64,000 bases of DNA, taken from JBCFAY01 sp038562375. Lineage in GTDB: Bacteria; Bacillota; Clostridia; Christensenellales; CAG-138. The DNA lies in the NCBI GenBank assembly GCA_038562375.1, contig JBCFAY010000010.1:1-64000 (forward strand), read 5' to 3'. Both the position numbers and the translations under genes were made by a program. The notes under the pieces are model-generated. The model had not been told where the DNA came from and did no database searches. It saw nothing but the letters and a program-made list of their open reading frames with translations. Shown one piece after another: positions 16,930 through 25,073 of the stretch (position 1 is the stretch's first letter; every line of letters begins with the position of its first letter).

Positions 16930-17357
16930 TTATCCCTTACCTTACATTCAACGGGAACTGCAAAGACGCGCTGAACTTCTACCGCGCCGTCTTCCATTGC
17001 GATGAGCCAAAGGTCCTGCCCTACGGCGACTATATGCCGGAGGGGTCAAAGACGCCGCCTGAACTGCTGCGCACTTGGGTTATGCACGCCGAGATGGTCA
17101 TCTGCGGTACGAACGTCTGGTTCGCCGATGAAGCCACGCCCCCCAGCAGCGGCGGCAACATTAAGCTGACCGCCACGGTCCCTGCGGGCAAGGAAGCGAC
17201 GGCTATCTTCGACGCGCTTTGCGTGGGCGGCGAGGTGACGCTCCCGCCGACCGAGACCTTTTACAGCGTGTTCCATGCCGCGGTAACAGACAAGTTCGGT
17301 ATGAACTGGAATGTCGTCGCTGAAGAAGCGCCCAAGCACATGGAGGATGAAGCGTGA
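16926..17357 (+). CDS. VOC family protein (PhnB-like), second copy
   Basis: A 143-residue VOC protein (IPYLTFNGNCKDALNFYRAVF, closing KFGMNWNV) of the same PhnB group but clearly divergent from its neighbour and richer in GC. The start ATG overlaps the upstream stop (ATGA), giving translational coupling. The two proteins may pair or act on related substrates; that is inference from the arrangement only. Confidence 0.87.
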   Translation: MIIPYLTFNGNCKDALNFYRAVFHCDEPKVLPYGDYMPEGSKTPPELLRTWVMHAEMVICGTNVWFADEATPPSSGGNIKLTATVPAGKEATAIFDALCVGGEVTLPPTETFYSVFHAAVTDKFGMNWNVVAEEAPKHMEDEA

Positions 17358-17716
17358 AGAACGAACGTGTATACAAAATGAAAATCTCCGCTGTCTATCC
17401 TATGTATATTCAAAAGGCGGAGCGCAAAGGACGCACGAAAGCGGAAGTCGATACCGCCATCCAATGGCTGACAGGCTACGATGAACAGGGACTAAAGTCC
17501 CAAATTAATAGAGAAGCGGACTTCGAGACGTTCTTTGCCGAAGCTCCTGAAATCAATCCGAACGCTTCTAAAATCACCGGAGTCATCTGCGGAGTTCGCG
17601 TCGAGGAAATCGAAGACCCGCTTATGCAGAAGATACGCTGGTTAGACAAGTTGGTGGACGAATTGGCAAAAGGGAAGCCGATAGAGAAGGTGCTAAGGCG
17701 CATACAGCCGCTTTAG
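17354..17716 (+). CDS. DUF2200 family protein
   Basis: The 120-residue protein matches DUF2200: VYKMKISAVYPMYIQKAERKGRTK near the start, TGYDEQGL, a central PNASKITGVICGVRVEEIEDPLMQKIRWLDKLVDELAKG. The function is unknown. Translation starts at a GTG overlapping the stop of the second VOC gene, so VOC-VOC-DUF2200 forms one coupled unit. Intergenic repeat copy B follows it. Confidence 0.88.
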   Translation: MKNERVYKMKISAVYPMYIQKAERKGRTKAEVDTAIQWLTGYDEQGLKSQINREADFETFFAEAPEINPNASKITGVICGVRVEEIEDPLMQKIRWLDKLVDELAKGKPIEKVLRRIQPL

Positions 17717-17744
17717 AAAAGGTGTGAGGGATTTGGCAAAGTTC

Positions 17745-17835
17745 AAATTCCAATTTGCCGGACAGTTTAAAATGGGTTGTTTATAAAGCACGCGGACAAA
17801 CGGGACTCTGCCGAATTGTTTTGAACTGCGGATCA
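17745..17835 (+). repeat. Island intergenic repeat, copy B (longest form)
   Basis: It shows CAAATTCCAATTTGCCGGACAG, GGTTGTTTATAAAGCACGC and GGACAAACGGGA, then continues as GTTTTGAACTGCGGAT, an extension shared with copy E. It sits between DUF2200 and the YjjG-like gene. Confidence 0.75.
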
Positions 17836-17855
17836 TTTGTTTTTGGGGAATAAGA

Positions 17856-18542
17856 ATGCGTTATAAAATACTTCTATTTGATCTGGACGATACGTTGCTG
17901 GATTTCGGTGCGAGTGAGACGGATTTGTTGAGCAAATTGTTTGATCAGCGAGGATATCCCTTTTCTGAGGAGTTGTTTCGTGCATATCATTCCGTCAATA
18001 AACAACTATGGGCAGAATATGAAGATGGAAAGATCGCATTGGAGGATGTGCTGAACCAAAGATTTTCCAAAACCATGCTGGAGATGGGGGAAGTCGTGGA
18101 CGGCCTTGCGTGGGAAAATCAGTATAGAGAGCTTTTGGGCAACGGATGTCTGCTGGTGGACGGAGCTTTAGAGCTGTGCCGGAACTTGTCTGAATCGCAT
18201 CGGCTGTTTGTTATCACGAACGGCATAACGATCACCCAGATAAAGAGATTGAAGCAGTCGGGCTTATATGAGTTTTTTGAGAATATTTTCGATTCCCAAA
18301 GCATTGGATTTCAAAAGCCGTCGAAAGGATTTTTCGATTACGTGACGAGCCGTATCGAAGGTTTTGATGCAAAGGAAGCGCTCGTGATCGGAGATTCGCT
18401 CAATACCGATATAAAAGGCGGACTTATGTCGGGAATCGATACCTGCTGGTTTAACAGGAAGTCCCAAGAGGGCTCTTGTGAAATCCCAAGCACATACACA
18501 ATCACAGGCCTGGCGGAACTATACAGTATCTGCGACCTATAA
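17856..18542 (+). CDS. HAD-superfamily hydrolase, YjjG-like nucleotidase
   Basis: The 228-residue protein has HAD motif I FDLDDTLLDF (residues 7-16), motif II ITNG near residue 120, motif III Lys in QKPSKGFF and motif IV GDSLNTDIKGG. The cap insertion and the IGFQKPS region are typical of the YjjG/YfnB non-canonical pyrimidine nucleotidase group, which removes phosphate from damaged nucleotides. It is AT-rich compared with the core genome. No good Shine-Dalgarno is evident (GGGGAATAAGA). Confidence 0.87.
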   Translation: MRYKILLFDLDDTLLDFGASETDLLSKLFDQRGYPFSEELFRAYHSVNKQLWAEYEDGKIALEDVLNQRFSKTMLEMGEVVDGLAWENQYRELLGNGCLLVDGALELCRNLSESHRLFVITNGITITQIKRLKQSGLYEFFENIFDSQSIGFQKPSKGFFDYVTSRIEGFDAKEALVIGDSLNTDIKGGLMSGIDTCWFNRKSQEGSCEIPSTYTITGLAELYSICDL

Positions 18543-18806
18543 AACGACATCGCCAATGGCGATCAAACCCCGGCAAGCCGGGCAGCCTCAAACTTGGGAA
18601 TCCGCCTTGCGGATCCTCCGCCGCGCCTTTATGGGATGAGCCCGGCTCGAAAGGACCGCTTAGTGCAGGGCCCCCCCAATTCAAAAGCCGTGCGCAAAGC
18701 CCATTGATCACCCGATAAGATGCAAACGGAAATCCGTTCCCCTTACTATTAAACCGGGCGCCTGCGCATAGTATGATACGAAGAGTACATATTGTGAGGT
18801 ATCCGT

Positions 18807-19916
18807 ATGAAAGGCAATACTATCCGGCACATGTTCCCCGGCAACAACACCGGCCAGGGCTTTTTCTCGTATTTTGCGTATATACTGCCGCAGTCGCAGG
18901 CAAGGCGTTTCTACTGCTTGAAGGGCGGCCCCGGCGTGGGCAAGTCCACGTTTTTAAAGCGCATCGGCGATCGGATGGCTCAGGAGGGGTTCGACCTCGA
19001 GTACATGCATTGCGCGTCGGACCCGGACTCGCTGGACGGCCTGGTGATCCCGGCGCTGGGCGTGGCGCTCATCGACGGCACGGCCCCGCATGTGATCGAC
19101 CCGGTATATCCCGCCGCGGTGGATGAGATCGTCAATCTCGGCGAATACTGGGACGCGGAGGCCATCCGAAAGAACCGCGGCGAGATCGTGCGCATCAACG
19201 GGGAAATCAGGCAGCAATACAAGCGCACGTTCAAATACCTCGCGGCAGCCAAGTGCCTGATGGACGACATCGCCGAGACGTTCGAGGCCGCGACAGACAA
19301 GGCGGGCCCTGCGCAGCAGGCGCAGCGCATCATCGACGCGGAGCTGGCGCGGGCGCCGGGGGGCGGCAGGCCGGGCGGCATCCGCCGTATGTTCGCCGCC
19401 GCCGTCACGCCCGACGGCATCGTGCACCATCTGGAATCGCTGTTGGAAGGCGCTTCCAAGGTATACCGCATCAAGAACCTGTGGGGCGCGGGCGTAAACG
19501 AGCTGCTCGAAAGGGTGACCGACGAAGCGGTGCGCCGCGGGCTGGACGCCGAGCTGTATTACTGTCCGCTCGCGCCCGACACGCGCATCGAGCACGTGCT
19601 GATCCCGGAGCTAAAGCTGGCGTTCTTCTCGGAGGACCGCTCCTTCGAACCGAAGCTGGAGAACCGGTATCAGGAGACTCTTGATATGACGCAGTACACG
19701 GACTTAGCACAGATCGCCTTGCAGGAGGACGCGCTGGAGTTCGGCATCGGCATGTTCGATACGCTGCTGGGCGAGGCCGTGAACGTGCTGGCCCGGACGA
19801 AAAAGCTGCATGACGAACTGGAAGTATACTACATCCCGCACATGGACTTTGAGCGCGTACGGCAAAAGGAAGAGGCGATCTGCGGGCAGATCCTGGCGGA
19901 GCGTCCGCCCCGCTGA
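18807..19916 (+). CDS. P-loop ATPase of unknown function (PRK06851-like)
   Basis: The 369-residue protein has a clear Walker A GGPGVGKST (about residues 40-48) after a short leader HMFPGNNTGQGFFSYF that is characteristic of a Clostridial ATPase family. The C-terminal half repeats the general layout (NLWGAGVNELLERVTDEAVRRG) without an intact second P-loop. The substrate and partner are unknown. The gene is as GC-rich as the core genome, unlike the adjacent HAD genes. GAGG lies before the ATG and a strong terminator follows. Confidence 0.75.
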   Translation: MKGNTIRHMFPGNNTGQGFFSYFAYILPQSQARRFYCLKGGPGVGKSTFLKRIGDRMAQEGFDLEYMHCASDPDSLDGLVIPALGVALIDGTAPHVIDPVYPAAVDEIVNLGEYWDAEAIRKNRGEIVRINGEIRQQYKRTFKYLAAAKCLMDDIAETFEAATDKAGPAQQAQRIIDAELARAPGGGRPGGIRRMFAAAVTPDGIVHHLESLLEGASKVYRIKNLWGAGVNELLERVTDEAVRRGLDAELYYCPLAPDTRIEHVLIPELKLAFFSEDRSFEPKLENRYQETLDMTQYTDLAQIALQEDALEFGIGMFDTLLGEAVNVLARTKKLHDELEVYYIPHMDFERVRQKEEAICGQILAERPPR

Positions 19917-20463
19917 ATTGAGGCGGGCGTCCGGGCAAGGGGAATGCCTGCCCGAATCGCCTGCCCGTTGTTTGGAAAGCGAGCAAGGGCCGAAGCCCGT
20001 AAAGCGCCGGTTTTCGGGCAACGGCCCTTGTTTTGTTCGGCTGTTCCTTCGGATACCGGGGTTCCTGCAAGGCCTCCTTACGGGCTTTCAAGGTGGCTCC
20101 GCCGGGTTTTGCCGATCCTGGGGCCCGCATCTGCCGGCATGAAGCATTTGAATCAGGGGCGAAATTTGGAACGAAAAAGCCGGACGTTCCAAAGGACGGC
20201 CCTTTCCCTATGCAAACCCCCGTTCATCTTCTTGGGATGCGAAAAGTTCCTCGTAGCCCAAAAAGCAATCGTGATATAATAAACAGCAGCGCGGAGGCAA
20301 TAGGGATTGATCAAACGGTTTTTTCGGCATACTGAATCAATGAAACGTTCGGATCAGGGAAGCGGAACAGGGATCGCGGTCCGGACTTAGAGTCCTGCTA
20401 TCCGACGACGGATCGCCGCCTGGTATTGGGAAGCGGCAAGAGTAATCGCAATGAGGTAATTTG
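19917..20463. other. Non-coding stretch between the ATPase and HAD genes
   Basis: It holds the ATPase terminator near its start and a hairpin TTGGAACG/CGTTCCAA at about 20166-20192. No open frame here has a ribosome site or a composition that supports coding, and no island repeat is recognisable. Confidence 0.6.
19984..20035 (+). terminator. Terminator downstream of the ATPase gene
   Basis: Stem CAAGGGCC/GGCCCTTG enclosing a second stem AGCCCG/CGGGC(A), followed by TTTTGTT. Confidence 0.7.
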
Positions 20464-21087
20464 ATGAAATATAAATCCATTATCTTTGACTTCGACGGGA
20501 CGTTGGCCGATTCTTCCAATGTAGTAAATGAAATTCTCGGTAAGCTGACTGCAAAATATCATTACACCAAATTCAACCCGAAAGAATTGAAACACAGGGG
20601 CGCTTCATCCCTTTTAAAGAAAATACAAATGCTGTGGTTCCTGGCGAAGGCCAATAAAGAATTTAAGCAAATGTACGGCGAAAGCATTTCTAGAATACGC
20701 CTGTACGACGGCATCCTCCAAATGCTGCAATCATTAAGCGGCTGCTCGTATCATTTTGTGATCCTGTCCTCCAATTCGGTGGAAAATATCCAAGCTTTCC
20801 TGAAGATGAACGCCATCGAATTCTCTTTCAGTATCCTTACGGCCAAGGGCCTGTTCGGGAAACACAAAATCATAAAGGATTACATGGCAAAACAAAACTG
20901 CGCGGTGAGCGACATTCTGTACATCGGCGATGAGATCAGGGATATAAGGGCTTGCAACAAAGCGGGAGTCGACATCGCCTTTGTAAAATGGGGCATGGAT
21001 TCGGATGAGGAGATCGGCGGTCTTCATGTAAAGTATATCGCTGAAACCCCTTCCGATTTGCTTGTGTTTCTTCTCGGGAATCGATAA
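20464..21087 (+). CDS. HAD-IA hydrolase (phosphoglycolate phosphatase-like)
   Basis: The 207-residue protein has motif I FDFDGTLADSS (residues 7-17), motif II ILSSN near residue 100, a Lys in FGKHK and motif IV YIGDEIRDIRACNKAG. The cap is alpha-helical, and it would dephosphorylate a small metabolite. It is AT-rich and unrelated to the other HAD in the island beyond the superfamily. The ATG follows GAGG; a TTG lies 3 nt before. Confidence 0.83.
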   Translation: MKYKSIIFDFDGTLADSSNVVNEILGKLTAKYHYTKFNPKELKHRGASSLLKKIQMLWFLAKANKEFKQMYGESISRIRLYDGILQMLQSLSGCSYHFVILSSNSVENIQAFLKMNAIEFSFSILTAKGLFGKHKIIKDYMAKQNCAVSDILYIGDEIRDIRACNKAGVDIAFVKWGMDSDEEIGGLHVKYIAETPSDLLVFLLGNR

Positions 21088-21272
21088 GCCGGGCCGGACA
21101 AACACACCGGCCAAGCCGGCCCGATGCGCCGGAGATCGTCCCGCAAGAGGGATGGACGGGGGTTGGAGGTTTTGATGGAGACATTAACGTGATTGGGCGA
21201 TGGATTGGCCTTGGCTGCCTTTTTCTCATGAGGGATTATAATATATTTGTTATTCATCGGTGAGCGGGAAAC

Positions 21273-21809
21273 ATGATTAAAAAGAATTTACCGTCGAGCA
21301 AAAGAATTAAAGCGGCGCTGTTGGTGATTTATATTGTCCTTGTGGTCTATTTCATGTTCTTCGGCTTCGGCAGATTGCAGCTTGACGTTACGCATCAAGC
21401 ATATCGTTTCCAGATCGTTCCTACCGGAATCCCTTTGTGGTTTCCGAAGCATCTGCAATCTGACATCTTAAAACTATGGATTTTTAGTTTGGGAAACCTG
21501 TTGGTTTTTGTACCTTTCGGAATACTGATACCGATGATTTTTATTCGCATAAAGTACCTAAAGTTTTTATTGGTTTTTTTGATTGCAATCATTCTATTGG
21601 AGATCCTTCAGATGATAACGTACCTCGGCAGCTTTGATATAAATGACATCATTGTAAACTCGATAGGCGCTACGATAGGTTTTTTATCCTATAAAATGGG
21701 GAATAAAGCCAAATCCGTGCCGAAGAAAATCATCGGCACCGCGCTCTTGGTTCTGGCGTTTGCTTTTATAATGATTGCCTTTGCAGAGGTTTTTAATAAA
21801 TTGTTTTAG
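21273..21809 (+). CDS. VanZ family membrane protein
   Basis: The 178-residue protein has four to five membrane segments and the VanZ core: NLLVFVPFGILIP after TM2, then EILQMITYLGSFDINDIIVNSIGATIGF. VanZ homologues are linked to lipoglycopeptide tolerance, but most stand-alone copies are uncharacterised. GAGCGGGAA precedes the ATG. It is clearly AT-rich. Confidence 0.9.
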   Translation: MIKKNLPSSKRIKAALLVIYIVLVVYFMFFGFGRLQLDVTHQAYRFQIVPTGIPLWFPKHLQSDILKLWIFSLGNLLVFVPFGILIPMIFIRIKYLKFLLVFLIAIILLEILQMITYLGSFDINDIIVNSIGATIGFLSYKMGNKAKSVPKKIIGTALLVLAFAFIMIAFAEVFNKLF

Positions 21810-21870
21810 AAGAATAAATCCGAATGGAGCCGAAAATTGGTCTTAGGTAAAATATCGGAGGTTTTATAAA

Positions 21871-22506
21871 ATGATTCAGATTAGGAATGAAGAAGAAACA
21901 GATTATGTGAGAGTAGAAGAAATCACAAGGAAAGCTTTTTGGAATCTATATATTCCGGGGTGCGTTGAACACTATTTGGTTCATATTCTGCGATCCCACA
22001 AAGACTTTCTGCCGGAATTGGATCTGGTGATTGAAGTTGATAATCAGATCATCGGGAATATCATGTATACGAAAACAAAACTAATCGATGAGTCCGGGGA
22101 AGAAAAAAACATCCTTACTTTCGGTCCGGTTTGCATTTTGCCGGAATATCAGAGAAAGGGGTATGGGAAAAAACTATTGGAGTATTCCTTTGAACGGGCG
22201 GCCGCACTTGATTATGATGTGATCGTAATATTTGGGAATCCGAGTAATTATGTAAGCCGCGGTTTTAAGAGCTGCAAAAAGTACAATATCTGTCTTGAAA
22301 ATGGGACATATCCGGCGGCAATGATGGTAAAAGAACTCAAACCGGATGTCCTGGACGGAAGAAAATGGGTTTACTATCAAAGTCCTGCATTTGAGATCGA
22401 TGAACAAGAAGCCGGGCGCTTTGACGAGGGTCTGGAAAGCCTGGAGAAAGAATACCGGCCAAGTCAGGAAGAATTCTATATTTACAGCCACTCTATCATA
22501 CAGTGA
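21871..22506 (+). CDS. GNAT family N-acetyltransferase (YhbS-like)
   Basis: In this 211-residue protein the acetyl-CoA-binding motif is clear: FGPVCILPEYQRKGYGKKLLEYSF (V-x-P-x2-Q-x-KG-x-G, residues about 88-111). The YhbS-type segment FGNPSNYVSRGFKSCKKYNI follows. The acceptor substrate is unknown. GGAGG precedes the ATG. The foldback element begins 23 nt after its stop codon. Confidence 0.9.
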   Translation: MIQIRNEEETDYVRVEEITRKAFWNLYIPGCVEHYLVHILRSHKDFLPELDLVIEVDNQIIGNIMYTKTKLIDESGEEKNILTFGPVCILPEYQRKGYGKKLLEYSFERAAALDYDVIVIFGNPSNYVSRGFKSCKKYNICLENGTYPAAMMVKELKPDVLDGRKWVYYQSPAFEIDEQEAGRFDEGLESLEKEYRPSQEEFYIYSHSIIQ

Positions 22507-22528
22507 GTTTTCTTTAGCGGTATAAGGA

Positions 22529-22806
22529 TAAGGTAAGGGGAGTCGAACCCCTGCGGTTTAGGCGGCCGGAAAGCACGCCATCGCTGTGTTGCCGGCACTC
22601 ACCGTAGGCCCCCCTACGCTTCGTACCAACGCCTTGCGCTGACATGCTTTTCGGCCGTCTAAACTCTTCGACCTCAAAATTGCCGGTTTGGATGCAATTC
22701 GAGGAAGAGGAAGGAGCCGTAACGGTGTCTACGGCGACTGACGATGACAATGAAGTACGCCAAACCAGCAGTTTTGAGGCGCAGGGGTTCAACTCCCCTT
22801 ACCTTA
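22529..22806. repeat. 278-bp foldback element: terminal inverted repeats plus two long stem arms
   Basis: The ends are 27-nt inverted repeats (22529-22555 and 22780-22806, one mismatch), each containing a tRNA T-arm-like GGGG-N7-CCCC hairpin with loop TTCGACT or TTCAACT. Arm 1 spans 22556-22664 (GTTTAG/CTAAAC, CGGCCG/CGGCCG, AAAGCA/TGCTTT, apical CGTAGG/CCTACG). Seven nucleotides later arm 2 spans 22672-22779 (CCTCAAAA/TTTTGAGG, GGTTTGG/CCAAACC). The pieces tile the element as a three-way junction. No protein of convincing composition is encoded. A partial copy is at 9567-9682. It could be a structured RNA, a 3'-end processing structure, or a non-autonomous mobile element. Confidence 0.8.
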
Positions 22807-22815
22807 AGCTACGAC

Positions 22816-22890
22816 ATCCAATTTGCCGAACGATTGGAGTCAAGGTTATTTATAAAACACTTTAGGCAACGGGAATTGGTCGGCAGCTTG
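22816..22890 (+). repeat. Island intergenic repeat, copy C
   Basis: CCAATTTGCCGAACG, GGAGTCAAGGTTATTTATAA, CACTTTAGGCAAC and GGGAATTGGTCGG. It starts 10 bp after the foldback element and lies directly upstream of the second GNAT gene. Confidence 0.8.
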
Positions 22891-22923
22891 GTTATTGATA
22901 CCGGACGGAAGAAGGGCAATAAA

Positions 22924-23499
22924 ATGGATGCTGATATTTCAATTAAAACGGCAACAGAAGCGGACGCAAAAGAAATCCGGGAAATCTATGCCCCCTATGT
23001 TACGGATACCGCCGTCACGTTTGAGTATGATATACCGTCCGTCGCGGAGTTTTCACGGCGAATCAAAGACACTTTGCAAATGTATCCTTACATTGTCGCT
23101 TTACAGGAGGGGCGCATTGTCGGCTATGCCTATGCATCGGCATTTAGAGAACGCGCGGCTTACAATTGGGCGGTCGAAACCACCGTGTACCTGAAGCAGG
23201 ATTGCAGAGGCAAAGGTTTGGGTACAAAACTCTATCTTGCTCTGGAGGATATCCTTAAACGCCAGAACATCATCAACCTGAACGCCTGCATTGCCTATAC
23301 GCCTGTTGAGGATGTCCATCTCGATCATGCGAGCATGGCTTTTCATGAGCGTTTAGGGTACTCAAAAGTAGCCCACTTTACCAAATGCGGTTATAAATTC
23401 GGCGCTTGGTACGATATGATCTGGATGGAAAAGGTGATTGGAGAACACCCGGGCACGCCTGATCCGGTTATCCCGATCGCAAAAGTTCCGGTATTATGA
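22924..23499 (+). CDS. GNAT acetyltransferase of the phosphinothricin/methionine sulfoximine type
   Basis: This 191-residue protein has the hallmarks of the Pat/Bar/YwnH group: REIYAPYVTDTAVTFEYD near residue 20, YAYASAFRERAAYNWAVETTVYL, the CoA-binding CRGKGLGTKLY and a C-terminal GYKFGAWYDMIWMEK. Members acetylate phosphinothricin, methionine sulfoximine or related toxic amino-acid analogues. Start chosen at the ATG after GAAGGGC; the longer open frame upstream only crosses the repeat. Confidence 0.88.
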   Translation: MDADISIKTATEADAKEIREIYAPYVTDTAVTFEYDIPSVAEFSRRIKDTLQMYPYIVALQEGRIVGYAYASAFRERAAYNWAVETTVYLKQDCRGKGLGTKLYLALEDILKRQNIINLNACIAYTPVEDVHLDHASMAFHERLGYSKVAHFTKCGYKFGAWYDMIWMEKVIGEHPGTPDPVIPIAKVPVL

Positions 23500-23567
23500 A
23501 TAGGACTCTATGCCTTATTGGAAAAGATACTCGGTATGAACAACCGGGCAACCGACACGTCCCAATT

Positions 23568-23628
23568 TGCCGAACGGCTGGAGTCAAGGTTATTTATAAA
23601 ACACTTTAGGCAAACGGGAACTGGTATG
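23568..23628 (+). repeat. Island intergenic repeat, copy D
   Basis: Nearly identical to copy C through CCAATTTGCCGAACG, GGAGTCAAGGTTATTTATAA and CACTTTAGGCAAAC, then GGGAACTGG. It lies between the GNAT and arr genes. Confidence 0.8.
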
Positions 23629-23704
23629 GCGGGGTCGTATGGCGAACTATTAAAACAGACGAGACTTGATTGATGAAATATCAATATGGGAGCGATTTAA
23701 TTCT

Positions 23705-23723
23705 AGGGACAGGGAATGTCCCT
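23705..23723 (+). promoter_or_regulatory. Small hairpin in the arr leader
   Basis: Perfect 7-bp stem AGGGACA/TGTCCCT with a 5-nt loop, ending 20 nt before the arr ATG. It could affect ribosome access or mark an mRNA processing site. Confidence 0.4.
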
Positions 23724-23743
23724 CACGAGGGAAGTGGATAAAA

Positions 23744-24178
23744 ATGAACCGAAAGAGCGAACCGACATTGCCCGGGGTATTGGACGGAGGGCCTTTCTAC
23801 CACGGCACAAAAGTCGACCTGAAGGCGGGAGACTTGCTGGAGCCCGGTTACAGCTCCAACTATGGCGAGCGAAAGAAGGCCAATTACGTCTATCTGACTG
23901 CGACAATGGACGCCGCCGTGTGGGGAGCGGAGCTTGCGGTGGGCGAAGGGCGCGGCCGCATCTATCGCGTGGAGCCCACCGGCGCAATCGAGGACGACCC
24001 CAATCTAACGGATAAGAAGTTTCCGGGGAATCCGACCAGGTCCTACCGCACCCGGCAGCCCCTGCGCGTAACGGGCGAAGTCTCGGACTGGGAGGGGCAT
24101 TCCCCGGAGGCGCTCCGGAAAATGCGGGATCACCTCGAAGAGCTCAAACGGCTCGGCATTGAGGCGATCAACGACTGA
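23744..24178 (+). CDS. arr: Rifampin ADP-ribosyltransferase (Arr family)
   Basis: The 144-residue enzyme has the Arr signature FYHGTKVDLKAGDLLEPGYS, then NYVYLTATMDAAVWGAELA and the closing GNPTRSYRTRQPLRVTGEV. Arr enzymes transfer ADP-ribose from NAD to rifamycins, giving resistance. Length is normal. The ATG is preceded by GAAGTGGATAAAA, a weak site. Arr genes often occur on resistance integron cassettes; here the gene sits among short genes separated by copies D and E of the island repeat. Confidence 0.92.
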   Translation: MNRKSEPTLPGVLDGGPFYHGTKVDLKAGDLLEPGYSSNYGERKKANYVYLTATMDAAVWGAELAVGEGRGRIYRVEPTGAIEDDPNLTDKKFPGNPTRSYRTRQPLRVTGEVSDWEGHSPEALRKMRDHLEELKRLGIEAIND

Positions 24179-24245
24179 CTGCGACAGCCGCAAAAGTCCG
24201 TTCGCTCCGCCGACGGCCGGGCGGCCGTTGCTGAAAGGACAATGT

Positions 24246-24433
24246 ATGAACAGAACGAAAACCGCGCGGCTTATTTCCAACATCCTATATGCCGTTGGTT
24301 CGGTCATCGCTTTCGCTTTGGGCATCGTCAGCCTTTTCGGCCCGAACGAAGCCGTCTTCTTTGCTCTGTCTGCGCGCTGTATGTGATCGGCGCCATCCTC
24401 GTGGGATATATGAATTTTTTTATAAATACTTAG
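24246..24433 (+). pseudogene. Small two-helix membrane protein, frameshifted
   Basis: A start with AAAGGA ribosome site encodes NRTKTARLISNILYAVGSVI and a first membrane helix through FGPNEAVFFALS, then stops at 24386. The second helix (ALYVIGAILVGYMNFF) follows in another frame to 24433. Removing one GC from the GCGCGC tract near 24370 would rejoin them into a protein of about 60 residues. The stop of the restored frame lies inside intergenic repeat copy E. The family is unknown. Confidence 0.6.
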
Positions 24434-24478
24434 ACAAACGGGAATTGGCCGGGCGGTTTCAAACTGCGGATTGTTAGT
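24415..24478 (+). repeat. Island intergenic repeat, copy E
   Basis: The left part is missing or replaced by the end of the small membrane gene. TTTATAAATACTTAGACAAACGGGAATTGG is followed by the extension GGTTTCAAACTGCGGATTGTT that also occurs in copy B. Confidence 0.75.
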
Positions 24479-24498
24479 ATTGGGCGCGGGAGGATACT

Positions 24499-25029
24499 AT
24501 GATATTGCCTAAGATCCGTGACGAAAGATTCATCACGGTTCGTCGCGGCGGTACATTGTCGGATGAGGACCATCGTCTGTTGGCGATTTGGGCAGCGCAA
24601 TGCGCTCGGCATGTACTGCACTATTTTGAAGAAGCACGTCCGGATGACGACCGTCCGCGTCGCGCCATTGAATCAACCCAAGCTTGGGTGAACGGAGAAA
24701 TTACAATGAAACAGACGCGCTTTGCCGCCGGCGCGTCACAAGACGCGGCAAGAGAAGTAAAAGAAGCGTCGGAAGCGGCGAGACTGGCGGCTTTATCGGC
24801 CGGACAGGCCGCAGCGGTGGCTCATGTTGCTGCGCACGAATTGGGAGCGGCAGCCTATGCAATCCGATCTGTTATGGCGGCTTCGCCCGAAAACAAAAAA
24901 GAAATGTTCCGGCGTCGCGAGTGTCGATGGCAGCGGGATAGACTTCCGGAAAGGATTTACAATCTCGTCATTGACGACGAGCGTTTGCGAAATGATATTT
25001 GCTGGTTTGTGTTCAGCGAGGATTTGTAA
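24499..25029 (+). CDS. Putative immunity protein (Imm5-like)
   Basis: The 176-residue protein starts KIRDERFITVRRGGTLSDEDH and continues LLAIWAAQCARHVLHYFE, RPRRAIESTQAWVNGEI and an Ala-rich helical middle (about 80-125). This matches a family annotated as putative immunity proteins in Bacillota, often found as solitary genes rather than beside a toxin. No toxin gene is adjacent here. A GGGAGG ribosome site precedes the ATG. Function as an immunity factor is an inference from the family name. Confidence 0.75.
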   Translation: MILPKIRDERFITVRRGGTLSDEDHRLLAIWAAQCARHVLHYFEEARPDDDRPRRAIESTQAWVNGEITMKQTRFAAGASQDAAREVKEASEAARLAALSAGQAAAVAHVAAHELGAAAYAIRSVMAASPENKKEMFRRRECRWQRDRLPERIYNLVIDDERLRNDICWFVFSEDL

Positions 25030-25039
25030 ATGATGATAC

Positions 25040-25065
25040 AAGCGGTCAAATTCCAATTTGATGAG
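25040..25065 (+). repeat. Island intergenic repeat, copy F (left end only)
   Basis: GCGGTCAAATTCCAATTTG matches the left end of copy B, then the repeat breaks off just before the DUF1697 start codon. Confidence 0.5.
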
Positions 25066-25073
25066 GAAAAGCA

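Noticed and set aside
22529..22806. tRNA or tmRNA gene because of the TTCGACT loop and the ...CCCCTTACC end
   Set aside because: The T-arm-like hairpin lies within a long inverted repeat at both ends, the acceptor and D-arm geometry of a tRNA is absent, and no anticodon or tag-peptide region can be placed.
22644..22865. 73-residue acidic open frame inside the foldback element
   Set aside because: It crosses arm 2, the terminal repeat and intergenic repeat copy C, has no ribosome site and ends in the repeat; it is better explained by the fold than by coding.
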